NCBI GenBank assembly: GCA_964036295.1
Contig: OZ038469.1
Coordinates: 744,001 to 808,000 of the forward strand
Origin: Plumapathes pennacea
Taxonomy: Eukaryota > Cnidaria > Anthozoa > Antipatharia > Myriopathidae
Reading direction: 5' to 3'
DNA: 64,000 bases
The position numbers and the translations under genes were made by a program. The notes beneath the pieces were generated by a model. It ran no database searches and had not been told where the DNA came from. It saw only the letters and a program-made list of their open reading frames with translations. This document shows positions 35,850 through 46,494 of this stretch, one piece after another (positions within the stretch are counted from its first letter, which is position 1; the number at the start of each line of letters is the position of its first letter).

Positions 35850-37039
35850 TTTCTGTCACTGAAATAACCAGGAGGCTAATCTAGTCAGGTGACAGGATAC
35901 ATGATTAACATTAGCTAGAGATAAAGTCAGGTTTCAGATAAAAAAAGAAACATATTTAGGTATAAATAAACAAAATAGCTTCTCAGATATTGTTGTATAC
36001 TTGAACATGGAGATTTTTAATTTGCGTTTTGAAGCTGGATCTCATGATGATGTACATGTCTGTGTAAGTTAAACATTTTATAGAACGGGAAAAGTATATA
36101 TTTTGGTGGCTAAATCAGTGGCGTAATGGTCGAGTCGGCTTTTAAATGACAAGCTGGCAAGTCACTAGAAAAAGCAAGTGATGAGCCACCAAGCCAGCTA
36201 GAAAGATATACCACAAAAGTGGCCCTGTATTCTGAACTTTAGCCTAAAAATACATACTCTTTGCTGGATTTGATGTGAGGCTAAACAGAGGTCCTCTGGG
36301 TGTCCCTGCTATGAACACGTCAATCATAATACCTGTAAAGGAAACACAAATCCACGGGAAATAAATGGTATTTAGTAATAAAGGTTGTTTTTATTTGAAA
36401 ATATTTTTGCTTGCATGAAAGACAAAGGCAAATATTAGAGATCGTAGTCAAATAAAAGAACTTGGCAAAAAATTTGAAACCAGACTGTTCAGACGCGTTC
36501 CTGTTGCCACCCCAGGCACAGTTTCAAAATTCAATTGTTGACCTTTATCAAATATAACAATCGAGTCCTTCCGCAGTTAACATGTAGCTTAAGGTGGAGC
36601 TACACTGGTGGATTTGCAGCGACAATATTTGCAACGATGCGATGTTGCGCTAAAAATCGTTGAGGTGTAACACCCCATAGCGAAACATTTTTTGTGATGT
36701 TTGCAGTGCTGCACCACGATTCAAAAACTTGGTTTTATCGTGAAGTGTATTCCCGCTCGTTCGCATCGCCTGGCCGTCAAATGTGTCACATAAGCATAAG
36801 GATCAATCAAAGCAGCAAGGCAGCTGTAATCTCGCGAATTTGTAAAAAGTACTTTTGTTTGCGGGAGTAGCTATTTAATAGAACTGGCTCAATTCATCAT
36901 AATAATTGAGAAAAAATAATTATCGATGTGGTTTTCACAGGTCACGGGACCACAGCACCCTCCAAAATAACAGATTGTACCTTTTTGACTCCAGAACTAA
37001 AATGAACATGCCTGAATTAGTCCAGATGCCAATTTTGGA
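35850..37039. other. Intergenic, no gene seen
   Basis: Contains one arm-like stretch (GGTGGAGCTACACTGG near 36593) of a possible MITE, and a CACAGGTCACGGGACC / CCCTCCAAAATAAC segment near 36940 that recurs near 58350. No exon is supported. Confidence 0.4.
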
Positions 37040-37579
37040 TTGTCTAGGCTGTATAATAATAAACTTGCAAACAATATAGGCATTTTAAATAAACTTAGAT
37101 ACTACATTCCTATTAGTACCCTTAAGCATGTTGTATTATACTTTAATATATCCATATATTAGCTATGGCCTAACGAGCTGGGGCACTGCCTGCAAATCCC
37201 AACTACAAGTAATCAAAACAAAACAAAATAAATGTCTGCGCTCTATTTTTTTTTGCAAAAAAATGGGAAAGTGCTGACCCACATTATAAACTCCTAGACA
37301 TACTCAATCTTGAGAATGCCTTTAAGTTTAAAACCTCTATCCTTATTTATATATGACAACACAAATATTCCAGAACCCTTTATAGAACTAATTCCATCTG
37401 CTTCTGAAATCCACAACTACAACACTAGATATGCCTCAAACAGCAATCTATACAGACCAGCTTCCAGGACAAACTATGGCTTATCCAGATTCAAGTCTCT
37501 TGCCTCAAGGATATGGGAAAAAATCCCTCTTGAAATTAAAACCTCATCTAAAAGAACACAGAATAAAGCTGATCTGTGA
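37040..37579 (+). pseudogene. LINE reverse-transcriptase C-terminal remnant (CR1/L2/Jockey-like)
   Basis: The translated order YGLTSWGTACKSQLQ, KCLRSIFF, DPHYKLLDILNLENAFKF, then YNTRYASNSNLYRP and FKSLASRIWEKIP matches the region after the catalytic core in non-LTR retrotransposons. At least one frame change and an A/T-run disruption occur before 37310. The 5' part and catalytic motif are missing, as in a 5'-truncated insertion. Confidence 0.6.
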
Positions 37580-39249
37580 CTCAGCTGTGATGTTTAGTTA
37601 CTTCATATCTTTCGCAGTGCCAATTTTAAAATGTTTCGTGAAGGAAAACTTTATAATTCAGACACAAGCACCGATTTTAGTCGGCCACGCGTGTGTCACA
37701 CGTTGGCTTTGTTGTCACGGTATTCAAACATCCATAGCTCCCGATAGATATTTTGTATCGACCGAGAATTGGACTTATAGGATATGTTACTTTTGAGATG
37801 GCTTTTTATGACGTCGCATACAAACCCCGACAAATTTGCATACGGTATGAACTTGTAAACATTCACCAGAAATGGATATATTTGGCTTTTTATAAGAGAG
37901 ATTCAGTACCATTTTGGCCTAGTATCTTCCAAGCCGTATTTACTGTCACTACAGAAATTTTGGCGGATACTACACCAACAGCTTCAGATTTGTTTGCAAT
38001 ATATTAATAACGCCATCGGTGCCACTGATTGTTTGACTGTCATGGCACTGCACCAAAATGTCGCAATAATGTAACACAACCGATATCAGAATCGATGGCC
38101 AAACAAACTTCGGAACGCATGACAACCTTCAAAATGAGAACATGTTCCGAACAAAAATACGGTTGCAACAACTACGACAACATCTTCCTTTTAAAACTGC
38201 GTTGTTCGACACATCCTGTAACGCGACCTTCATCATGCCCAAATTTGGAAAACCGCAACTGCCTTATTTGGAAGAGGGAACATGGAAGTAGGGAAGGAAA
38301 GTGATTTTAACTCACAACCCACCTTGTGGGATTCACGAGATAAAAATAACACCACACGTTAAAGTTTTATGGTTTCTCGTTCTAAAATGACTCATTCTTT
38401 GGTAATATCTCGTTCTGCAAGGGACAGGGGTGGCGTATAAGTTACTTGATCCCGTCCGTTCCTTATGCTTAATAGGGACTTTAAGATACAGGACGCGAGA
38501 GGACGACGGCAACGTCAGTGAAACAATAAAACTAATCACAGAAGACAAAAAAAGCACGTGAATATCTGAAATTGACATGTTCTCGGGGTCGCCGTGCTCT
38601 CGCGTGCGACTTCAAATGCTTCTCTTTTATGTCGTTTCAGGACGTGGATGATTTACACACGCAGTTCGATAAAACAACACCTATCGTTCTTCTTAGTAGG
38701 AAACGATGAAATCAATAGAACCTCGGCAAAAACGGAACAAATTGAGCAACCTAAGAATAGGCAAAGTTACAAAGACATGGGGAAAACAGAGACACTATTT
38801 TTTGGTTCCTCGCGTTGCCGTCGCCGTCTCAGGTTTCAAACTCCACATCCTTACTCGCCACTGTCACTCTTATTCTTATTCTTATGCTTGTGCTTATGCT
38901 TATGCGCTAGTGAGGACCAGGCTTTAATTGAAGGTTGAAAAGCTTGAATCGAGAGCAAGTTCAACTTACCACTGTCCAAGTTTGTCGGTACAGTAAGCGA
39001 AAACGCAAAGACACTTTAAAGAAGAAGGCAATATGGCCGCCGGACAAGTGATGTGGAACCACTTGGAACACCAAACCTTTTTGGCAAATGAAAGCTCCAA
39101 AAGATTTTACCTGGTTGATGAATGATTTCCTCTTTAATCTACCTCTTTGTGACGAAAATTCTGAGGTTTCCTTGCGACCAACATGAGGGACCTTGCGATC
39201 CGACAACGCCAACGGCTCCGTCACAACATCTTTGTCAGTATTGCGCGGG
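37580..39249. other. Intergenic, no supported gene
   Basis: Several ORFs of 80-115 codons (for example 37753-38007, 38029-38304, 38594-38938) have no recognisable domain or splice logic. A CTTATTCTTATG-type simple repeat lies at about 38870-38910. Confidence 0.4.
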
Positions 39250-39375
39250 GTGTCTCGAAAACAAAGACCTAAGACCTAAGACCTCGAAAACGAAGACCTC
39301 GAAAACGAAGACCTCAAAAACGAAGACCTCGAAAACAAAGACCTCGAAAACGAAGACCTCGAAAACGAAGACCCT
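39250..39375 (+). repeat. 15-bp minisatellite GAAAACGAAGACCTC
   Basis: About eight units of GAAAACGAAGACCTC with minor variants, ending just before the DIRS element. Units in the opposite orientation lie at 44686-44733, beyond the DIRS element and a MITE. Confidence 0.85.
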
Positions 39376-39382
39376 CAAAAAT

Positions 39383-39528
39383 AATGGTGTCAAGTAGTTG
39401 ACATAAGTTAATGGATAATAGAGCGGGGTACCGCTGACCACCTAGGGTACGAGGGGTGGTCCGCCCCTGCACTCTCAGTTTCGCGCCGAGCCGTACGCCC
39501 GTCCCGTTTTTAGCTCTCATAGTTTCGC
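39383..39528 (+). repeat. DIRS direct repeat A1
   Basis: 146 bp, starts AATGGTGTCAAGTAGTTGAC and ends CATAGTTTCGC. Repeated at 43676-43821 (A2). Confidence 0.88.
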
Positions 39529-39554
39529 TACCGTACCGCCGTTCTCTCCTTGCT

Positions 39555-41124
39555 ATGGCGTCGACTACCTCATCGAGTACCCCGTCGAACACGCCACCGG
39601 CCAATACTCAGGCGTTCACGGTTGCGCCGCCGGCCGTGTCCCGGTCTCGGCTTCTCAGCCACGAGCTGCCCAGCTGGTCATCGCCCAGTTGAACCTCCAA
39701 GCGGTTCTCTTGTGAGTTCTCGGTGAGTCTTCCGTGTTTTTCCCCGGCTTTGTACCCGCTGTTTGCCTCGCCACCGCTACGCCGCTAGCGCAGCAAGGCT
39801 CTTTGTTGTCTCGTCTTGGAGCCTCGTCCCAGGCCCCGCCCCAGTCCCCGGCGACCGGGCCGAACGCGTTTATCTACTCAACGGCCACGGTGCCCGCGTT
39901 ATCATCGCTCCAAGCGGTTCTCTTGTGAGTTCTCGGTGAGTCTTCCGTGTTTTTCCCCGGCTTTGTACCCGCTGTTTGCCTCGCCACCGCTACGCCGCTA
40001 GCGCAGCAAGGCTCTTTGTTGTCTCGTCTTGGAGCCTCGTCCCAGGCCCTGCCCCAGTCCCCGGCGACCGGGCCGAACGCGTTTATCTACTCAACGGCCA
40101 CGGTGCCCGCGTTAACATCGCTCCAAGCGGTTCTCTTGTGAGTTCTCGGTGAGTCTTCCGTGATTTCCCCGGCTTTGTACCCGCTGTTGGCCTCGCCACC
40201 GCTACGCCGCTAGCGCAGCAAGGCTCTTTGTTGTCTCGTCTTGGAGCCTCGTCCCAGGCCCCGCCCCAGCCCCCGGCGACCGGGCCGAACGCGTTTATTT
40301 ACTCCACGGCCACGGTGCCCGCGTTATCATCGCTGATCGTAAGTTCGCTGCCCAGCTCTACAGCTACGGGCACCGGCGGCTCGCTCCGCCCGTCTCGTCT
40401 CTCGTTCGACGTTGGCCCCGGGCGGCCCCCAATCCCTCCGAAGCTTGTCGAGCAAATCCGGCAGGGGGAATTTATCGATCTGGCCAACCTCCTGCCTGAT
40501 TCTCTGCGAGAGGACGATATACCACAGGAACTGTTACTGCATAACCAGCAGCTAATCATTCCAAGACGCACTCCCAAGCGCCAGATCCGGGACTTAGTGT
40601 CCTGGGTGGTCTGCTGGACCGCATTTTCCCTGGTCATCGTCAGTGCGTTCCCGGACCGAGCCGCAGAACTTCTGAGGTACCAGGATGTCATCCTACGGAC
40701 CTTCCGGAGCTTTCCAAAGCTGGACACCTGGCTCATATATGACCGGAACTTCCGCCGCAAGGCAGCTTGCTCGACCGTCAAGCTGGACTGGGCAGCGACC
40801 GACCTGGAGATTTTCCACCAGGCCTACACCACCAGTGTCTCGGCCCAGGCTCCAGCCGCCCAGAACCAGCAACCACGCCCATCTCGCCCCACACGTCATG
40901 GCAGCGAAGCCCGGGGATCGCCATCAGGCTCTGAGGTCTGTCGGACCTGGAACAACGGCTGGTGCACCAGTAGTTTTGCCTTCTGCCGCCGGCGGCACGA
41001 GTGCGATCGTTGCAGTGGTCCGCACCGCCGCACCCAGTGCACCCAGTTGCCTGGCGACGACTACTCCCGTGCCCGTTCCCGATCCCCTCCGGTCATGAGG
41101 GAGCCATTTCGGGGCCGCCAGTAA
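39555..41124 (+). pseudogene. DIRS gag-like region, disrupted by a triplicated segment
   Basis: ATG at 39555 opens MASTTSSSTPSNTPPANTQA, then stops at 39690-39692. The main frame runs to 41124 and includes PPKLVEQIRQGEFIDLANLL, a Trp/Arg-rich middle and a Cys/His cluster (CRTWNNGWC, then CRRRHECDRC and HRRTQC), as in DIRS Gag proteins. Three 213-bp copies lie between the two parts. Each contains GTGAGT and a TAGCGCAG that could act as splice sites, so an intron-based repair of the frame cannot be excluded. Confidence 0.6.
39697..40334 (+). repeat. Three tandem 213-bp repeats in the gag leader
   Basis: Units begin at about 39697, 39910 and 40123. Each runs from CTCCAAGCGGTTCTCTTGTG through CCGCTAGCGCAGCAAGG to GCGTTATCATCG. 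213 is a multiple of three, but each unit carries an in-frame stop in the reading that joins the upstream ATG. Confidence 0.9.
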
Positions 41125-41395
41125 GGCCCAGTCCCCGCATGACGACGGCCACGCTCGGCCCGACCCCGTTGGTTGTTCTAGTTATTGTTGTTCTGGCCAG
41201 CCCAGCCCACCGGCCTCGGGCCCGGTCGAATCCGTCCTTCAGTCCATTTCGTCCACCCCACCACCAGCCACCTTACTGCCAGGTGGGTCCGCTCCTACCT
41301 CTCCTCCCATAGCAGCATCATCCCTGGCGGTAATCCCGCCCCCAGCGGAGCTCCAAGCTCTTGGTACCCCGTTTTCGCCTGCTTCAGCGTCCTCG

Positions 41396-42902
41396 GTGTC
41401 TCCGGTTGTCCTCGAGGCTTTGGTCACTGAGCTCCGCGGACACCCGGACAGGACCCTGGCCCAGCTGCTTATCTCGGGCTTCAGGGATGGCTTCCGGATA
41501 GGTTTCGACCCCAGTCGGGTTGCCCAGCTCCAGTCAGCCACGGCAAATATGAGGTCTGCCCTTGCCAACCCAGAAGTCATTGACGCCTACCTCACCCGCG
41601 AGGTCCAGCTCGGCCGGGTAGCGGCCCCCCCCCCTCACCCTCCGGCGATGCAAGTCCACATCAACAGGTTTGGAGTCATTCCCAAACGTGGCCGCCCCGG
41701 AAATTGGAGGCTCATCGTTGACCTATCGCATCCGGTCGGACGAAGCGTAAACGACGGTATCAACGGCGATGATTTCCATCTGTCATTTGCCCGGGTCGAC
41801 GATGCAATTGTCTTTCTCGTCCACGAAGGTCCGGGAATCCTCCTGGCAAAGATAGTCACTCGGGAGGCCTACCGGCTTCTCCCCATTCACCCCATCGACC
41901 GGCCCCTTCTGGGCATGACCTGGCGGGAGCGCGTGTATGGAGACTTGGCCCTCCCATTCGGCCTCCGCTCTGCCCCGTACATCCTCAACCAGTTCGCCGA
42001 GGGCTGGCACTGGATCTTTCAGCACAACCATGCAGTTCGCTTCCTCTTACATTACTTCGACGATTTCCTCACAGCGGGCACCCCGGCTTCTTCCGAGTGC
42101 CAGCACAGTCTCAGAGCTATCCAGGACTCCGCCGCTAGTTTAGGCATTCCCTTGGCGGCTGAGAAAGTGGAAGGCCCGTCGACCTGCCTTTCCTTCCTGG
42201 GTATCGAACTTGACACGGTTGCGTCTATTGCCCGTCTACCCAGCGAGAAGCTCACTGCACTCCACGAAATGCTGGTCCGTTGGTCAGACAAGCGTGTCTG
42301 CCGCTTTTCAGAGCTTGAATCGCTTCTTGGCCACCGGCATCACGCGGCCAAGGTCGTCTATCCGGGTCGCCCCTTCCTTCGTCGACTGACGGACCTCACT
42401 AGGGGTCCCCGTCGGTCTTCCCACTTTGTCAGGCTCTCGGGATGCCCGGGAAGATCTCCGTTGGTGGTCATCCTTCCTCAGGGACTGGAATGGCGCAAGT
42501 TTTCTTTACCTTCCCGGGTGGGTTCAAGTTACGGATCTGCAGATTGCCACAGACGCTGCAGGCTCCATCGGGTACGGTGCCTTCCTGGACGGTGAGTGGT
42601 TTGCAGGCCGCTGGTTACCATCGCAGTCCGCGGCCAGTATCGCCTATAAAGAGCTGTTCCCAATTGTGCTCGCAGCCCATGTCTGGGGCCCCCGCTGGCA
42701 GCGGCTGAGGGTGCAGTTCCTCTGCGACAACGAAGGCGTGACGCGAGCCATCAATCGGCGCTTTTGCTCAGACTCTGTGCTTGGGGCTCTACTACGCAGT
42801 CTGTACCTGGCGGCAACCCGCCACTCCTTCTGGGTCTCGGCCACCCACGTCCCCGGTCGAGACAATGGTATCGCTGATGCCCTTTCCCGTGTTCAGTTTT
42901 AG
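41396..42902 (+). pseudogene. DIRS reverse transcriptase and RNase H, one frameshift
   Basis: The RT frame (41396-about 42430) has NRFGVIPKRGRPGNWRLIVD, LPFGLRSAPYI and the catalytic YFDDFL box, where a DIRS element usually has YxDD. After a frame change near 42430 the RNase H frame (to 42902) has REDLRWW, IATDAAGSIGYGA, YKELFPI, FLCDNEG and HVPGRDNGIADALSR, which retains all four acidic residues. The open frame continues upstream of 41396, so the true start is uncertain. The shift separates two intact-looking domains. Confidence 0.85.
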
Positions 42903-42924
42903 AGGTTCTGCAACCTGGCCCCGT

Positions 42925-43363
42925 CAGCCTCTGCTCAGCCCATACCACTGCCGGAGCAGCTCATCCAGCAGCTGGGCTCGCCCAGCTCCAGCATCGAGTA
43001 GAAGAACTGCTACAGGCAAGTCTAGCCCCGTCCACTCGGCGTGCTTATCGGTCGGGTCAGCGCCGCTTCTTCGAATTTTGTGCCTCCGTCCAGTTGCTGC
43101 ATCCTTCAGGCTCCCCTTATCCTGCCTCCGAATCAACTCTAGAACTCTTTGCTTCCCACTTGGTCGCCTCCGTTTCTCACGCAGCTATCAAGTGCTATCT
43201 GGCAGCGGTCCGCTCCCTGCAGATTGAGCTTGGCTTGAGCGATCCCCTCGACTCTCCTATTAGGACCCTCGGACGCTGGTCTAGTGACGCGTACCTAGTA
43301 TATGTTAGGACCTCTCTGGATACCTTGCGATCTGCTGCTACGCGTTTGGCCGCCGGCCCTTAA
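42925..43363 (+). pseudogene. DIRS tyrosine recombinase with internal deletion
   Basis: The frame holds the N-terminal core-binding domain (LLQASLAPSTRRAYRSG, FFEFC, SHAAIKCYLAAVRSLQIE) and then passes directly to PIRTLGRWSSDAYLVYVRTS, which contains the catalytic Tyr. The segment that should carry the Arg and His-x-x-Arg catalytic residues is missing. The protein is about half the usual length and could not be active. Confidence 0.75.
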
Positions 43364-43536
43364 CATACCCATCGTAGGGTGTGTCGTTTCGTTTCCGTTC
43401 AGTAAAGCGTTGTACGTTGCGTATCCAATCTCTCGTGTCCTTTCTCGCAGCTGTCCTCGCCCTGGGCTGCTCAGGGCCGTCACCACTCTCAGGCCCATTT
43501 GTGCTTGGAGCCCTCCTCCCCTTCGGCTCGGCGGTT

Positions 43537-43675
43537 GGAGGCGGTTTCCTAGCAACCGGCCAAGCACCTAAGCTCAGTCGGGTACCCGCCTTACCTACCT
43601 ACTGGGCCAGTCAAGTGGTGCCTCGCCCTTTGCATCCCAGGCCAAACCTCGACTCCGGTAGTGAATTAGACATTA
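43537..43675 (+). repeat. DIRS direct repeat B1
   Basis: Starts GGAGGCGGTTTCCTAGCAAC and abuts A2. It is repeated at 44005-44144 (B2) with about one or two differences. Confidence 0.88.
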
Positions 43676-43821
43676 AATGGTGTCAAGTAGTTGACATAAG
43701 TTAATGGATAATAGAGCGGGGTACCGCTGACCACCTAGGGTACGAGGGGTGGTCCGCCCCTGCACTCTCAGTTTCGCGCCGAGCCGTACGCCCGTCCCGT
43801 TTTTAGCTCTCATAGTTTCGC
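43676..43821 (+). repeat. DIRS direct repeat A2
   Basis: Second copy of the 39383-39528 repeat, placed directly after B1. Confidence 0.88.
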
Positions 43822-44004
43822 CCCTCCCATCCACGCCCCTCTAGGCGGCAGCGTTTCTCGTCGCTTACACCTCTCAAGCTCGTTCCTCTCCTACTTCTCC
43901 CGTCTATCCCACTCGGCTTTCCACCATCTTGCCAACTCCCCCATACCCCTTATTCCTCTCCACTGGCTCGTCGTCAGTGTGATACGTTGCAAAGGCTTTA
44001 GTTA

Positions 44005-44144
44005 GGAGGCGGTTTCCTAGCAACCGGCCAAGCACCTAAGCTCAGTCGGGTACCCGCCTTACCTACCTACTGGGCCAGTCAAGTGGTGCCTCGCCCTTTG
44101 CATCCCAGGCCAAACCTCGACTCCGGTAGCGAATTAGACATTAA
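44005..44144 (+). repeat. DIRS direct repeat B2
   Basis: Second copy of 43537-43675, marking the right end of the element next to the TGCTCAGCG end of a MITE. Confidence 0.88.
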
Positions 44145-44683
44145 TGCTCAGCGAAACGCTCGATTCTCCTCGGAATTGTTTTCACTGGAAGCTGGTTGTG
44201 TGACACTTCAAACAATGCGGTATTTTTAGACGTTTGGCAATGATTCCAAAGGGTCTTAGTTTTCGAGATCTCGAAAATATGCTCAGCGATTACGGATAAT
44301 TACGGAGCTCTATTTGTTCTTCAAAATGTACAAATCTTCAAATACAGATAATAGAATTATTGTCCATTAATGTAACGCAGACAACACACTGCGTCTTGCT
44401 TATGTCGTGTTGTACATCGGGGATTGGTGTAAACCTAATTAAAGGCTCTATTCAAGTCTGGAAAATCCCATGACGTTATGGCTAGACACTTGGCTAGACA
44501 AGATTTACAGATGACCAAGTTTTCAAACAGTTCTGTCTAGAATTTAGTCCTCACTGCTTAATACGAGAAAAAAAGTAATTCCTTTCTTCCTCTTCCTTCC
44601 TCCCCCTCCCCCCCTCCTTTGTTGTCACACAACCAGCTTCCGATAAAAGCAATTCCGAGGCGAATCAAGCGTTTCGCTGAGCA
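44145..44683. mobile_element. 539-bp MITE next to the DIRS element
   Basis: Inverted ends of about 60 bp: TGCTCAGCGAAACGCT at left and its complement ending at 44683. Both arms also hold TTCCGAGG-like and AAGCTGGTTGTGTGACA words. No coding capacity. The flanks are TA-rich without a convincing target duplication. Confidence 0.7.
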
Positions 44684-44685
44684 TA

Positions 44686-44733
44686 TTTTCGGGGGTCTTC
44701 GTTTTCGAGGTCTTTGTTTTCGAGGTCTTTTCC
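44686..44733 (-). repeat. Inverted units of the 15-bp minisatellite
   Basis: Two to three units of GAGGTCTTCGTTTTC-type sequence, the reverse complement of the array at 39250-39375. They stand directly beyond the MITE. Confidence 0.75.
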
Positions 44734-44927
44734 CACGCCCCTGCCCCCCTCCCCCCGCCCCGTAATTTTGTCACTCGACCTCAGTCTTCCATCTGCCATC
44801 AGCACAAAATGGCGCCCGTGAACACTGTTCAACCGCATCGAATGAGACCGCCAGCTACGCAGGCTAGATGAAATACATTTCAAGAGATCGATTAACTTTA
44901 AAGGCACGGAATTATACGACCTTTTAA

Positions 44928-45170
44928 TCACGGCTTTTGGTGAAAGTATGAATGCGGAAGATGCTCCAAAGGTTTATACTTGCTCTTGGCCGATACCTCA
45001 AGTGTTTCAAGCATCGCCGGATTTTCCTGATAAACTCTGTGTGAAAACAACATTTCATACTGGCGTAACGGTACGGACTTTATATCGATCGTGTAGTTAT
45101 TATTTTGTGTGAATGTTTCAGTCGGTTGGCCGTACACAGGAACCCGGCCTTCATCTCTATCGACACTCAT
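44928..45170 (-). CDS. Hypothetical 80-aa ORF or first exon
   Basis: ATG at 45170 in a good context (GCACAATGA) opens MSVDRDEGRVPVYGQPTETF and runs 80 codons to TGA. Composition looks protein-like and CpG-containing promoter sequence lies upstream. A GAGGTATCG site inside could be a donor, in which case this is the first exon of a longer gene. No family is recognised. Confidence 0.3.
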   Translation of the reverse strand: MSVDRDEGRVPVYGQPTETFTQNNNYTIDIKSVPLRQYEMLFSHRVYQENPAMLETLEVSAKSKYKPLEHLPHSYFHQKP

Positions 45171-46494
45171 TGTGCAGTGGACGCGCGCGATTTAGTTGTT
45201 TACATTCCTCAGTTTAAATTTGCCTGGATAACTTACCGCAAGACTTGAAGTATATTGTGTATGCCGAAGCCCTTGAACGAAAGGTTACTTTGGTGTTCTT
45301 CGTTGATAATGAGTTACAATATTATTAAGAGTTCGCTCGAACGAACTATGCAAGAAAACAACACATTCTTGTACGTATGTACGTATTCAGTCATCCGGTT
45401 AATATTTATCTGTTTCATCGGATTACCGAGACCGTAAATATGTGAACCTTCTATGACAGGTCATTCATGTGACTATAATAAACTTCACTCAAAAAGCATT
45501 TTGTATTCGTCGTCATTTGAAACCCGAGTTAATGATTACCGTGAATATGTACACCGCTTGGAAGGAAGTTACGCCGCTCAAAATGATTTAAACACCGGTA
45601 AAGCGGGCAAGGTTTGTGCACTTTAGAATATATCCTGTCAATGTTCGCTTTGAGTTGAGGGGATTAGGCCACTTTGAGGTTTACGAGAAGTTATTTGACT
45701 CTCTGAGCTGAGCCGATTGCCTCATTAAATATGCATGTTACGCTTGATTGAGTGCAAGCGTGTTGCCCTCACAGTGGTAAAGCGTGACGTCTTACTTTGC
45801 AAAATTTTCCATTCGAATCTCTAAACATACACAGCTGCTGCACAAACGTGTGCAAAGTTTCAAATCGCTAGCCTTACTGACAGCAACCAGATAGCTCCAT
45901 ACTGAACTCTCTTATTTAGCATCAGTTCTAAATCAAAGGAACCATTAACACCAAATAGGAGGGTTTAGTATTGAGCAATTTGAACTTCAATAGCCCACAT
46001 CTCAGCTGTTCAATGCACTAAAGAGCTAATTTTTTGTGTGACCGTTTTTAGACGAGGCATTCCACAGAATTGTCTAAAATCCATATTCCGATATTTTTTG
46101 TGACATCACTTTACCACTATATTCACTCAAGGCAATCCCTACTTTAGAGTAGTTAAGACACAAGCTTGTTGTACGGACTAGACCACAACCAAAGTCTGCC
46201 AATCAAAAAGATAGCCGACCTTACAGCGGCATCGCTGCTTTGATTAAGGTATGTACGCCAATTTTTCATTGTCAATTCATTATTATATTGATAAATGTTC
46301 TTAACCAACGAGCCAAACATTTTTGGCAGCTGCAGTATATAGCTATTTAATAATAAGGCACGACCCGTTTTTAAATTCTGTACGATTTTAAATCATATAG
46401 CTTAGCTGTGCTTCCATCCGTACTAGCGAAGCTACACGCTGTTGCCACACATGAACAATGCAAATTAGACAATTGACTGATAGTCTTCTCATTC
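45171..46494. other. Intergenic; possible upstream exon of the DUF3987-like gene
   Basis: Mostly non-coding. Stretch 46195-46249 could be an exon (ends GCTTTGATTAAG at a GTATGT donor, phase 0, reading RPYSGIAALIK) of the gene that follows. This is weakly supported because its acceptor is unclear. Confidence 0.25.

Larger units (their letters stand above)
39383..44144 (+). mobile_element. DIRS-order retrotransposon, Ngaro/PAT-type split direct repeats
   Basis: The element is GC-rich compared with its flanks. Its repeats are ordered A1 (39383-39528), coding region, B1 (43537-43675), A2 (43676-43821), B2 (44005-44144). A1/A2 and B1/B2 are near-identical direct pairs, which is the Ngaro/PAT layout and not that of LTR elements. 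Gag, reverse transcriptase-RNase H and tyrosine recombinase follow in order, all on plus. A frameshift in the RT-RH region and a large deletion in the recombinase make this copy non-autonomous. B2 abuts a MITE. Confidence 0.88.

Noticed and set aside
36110..36190. tRNA-like or SINE A box (GTGGCGTAATGGTCGAGTCGG)
   Set aside because: No B box or cloverleaf could be drawn downstream.
39250..39375. CRISPR-like regular array
   Set aside because: Units are adjacent without unique spacers, and the genome is eukaryotic.
39122..39604. KTSKTKTSKT-type and FEVFVFEV-type ORFs
   Set aside because: They come from the 15-bp minisatellite, whose unit is a multiple of three.
40299..43567. Minus-strand ORFs across the DIRS element
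   Set aside because: High GC makes shadow frames long; the plus frames carry the domains.
39383..44144. LTR retrotransposon with LTRs A1 and A2
   Set aside because: The extra B1/B2 pair, tyrosine recombinase and absence of integrase or TG...CA ends show a DIRS-order element instead.
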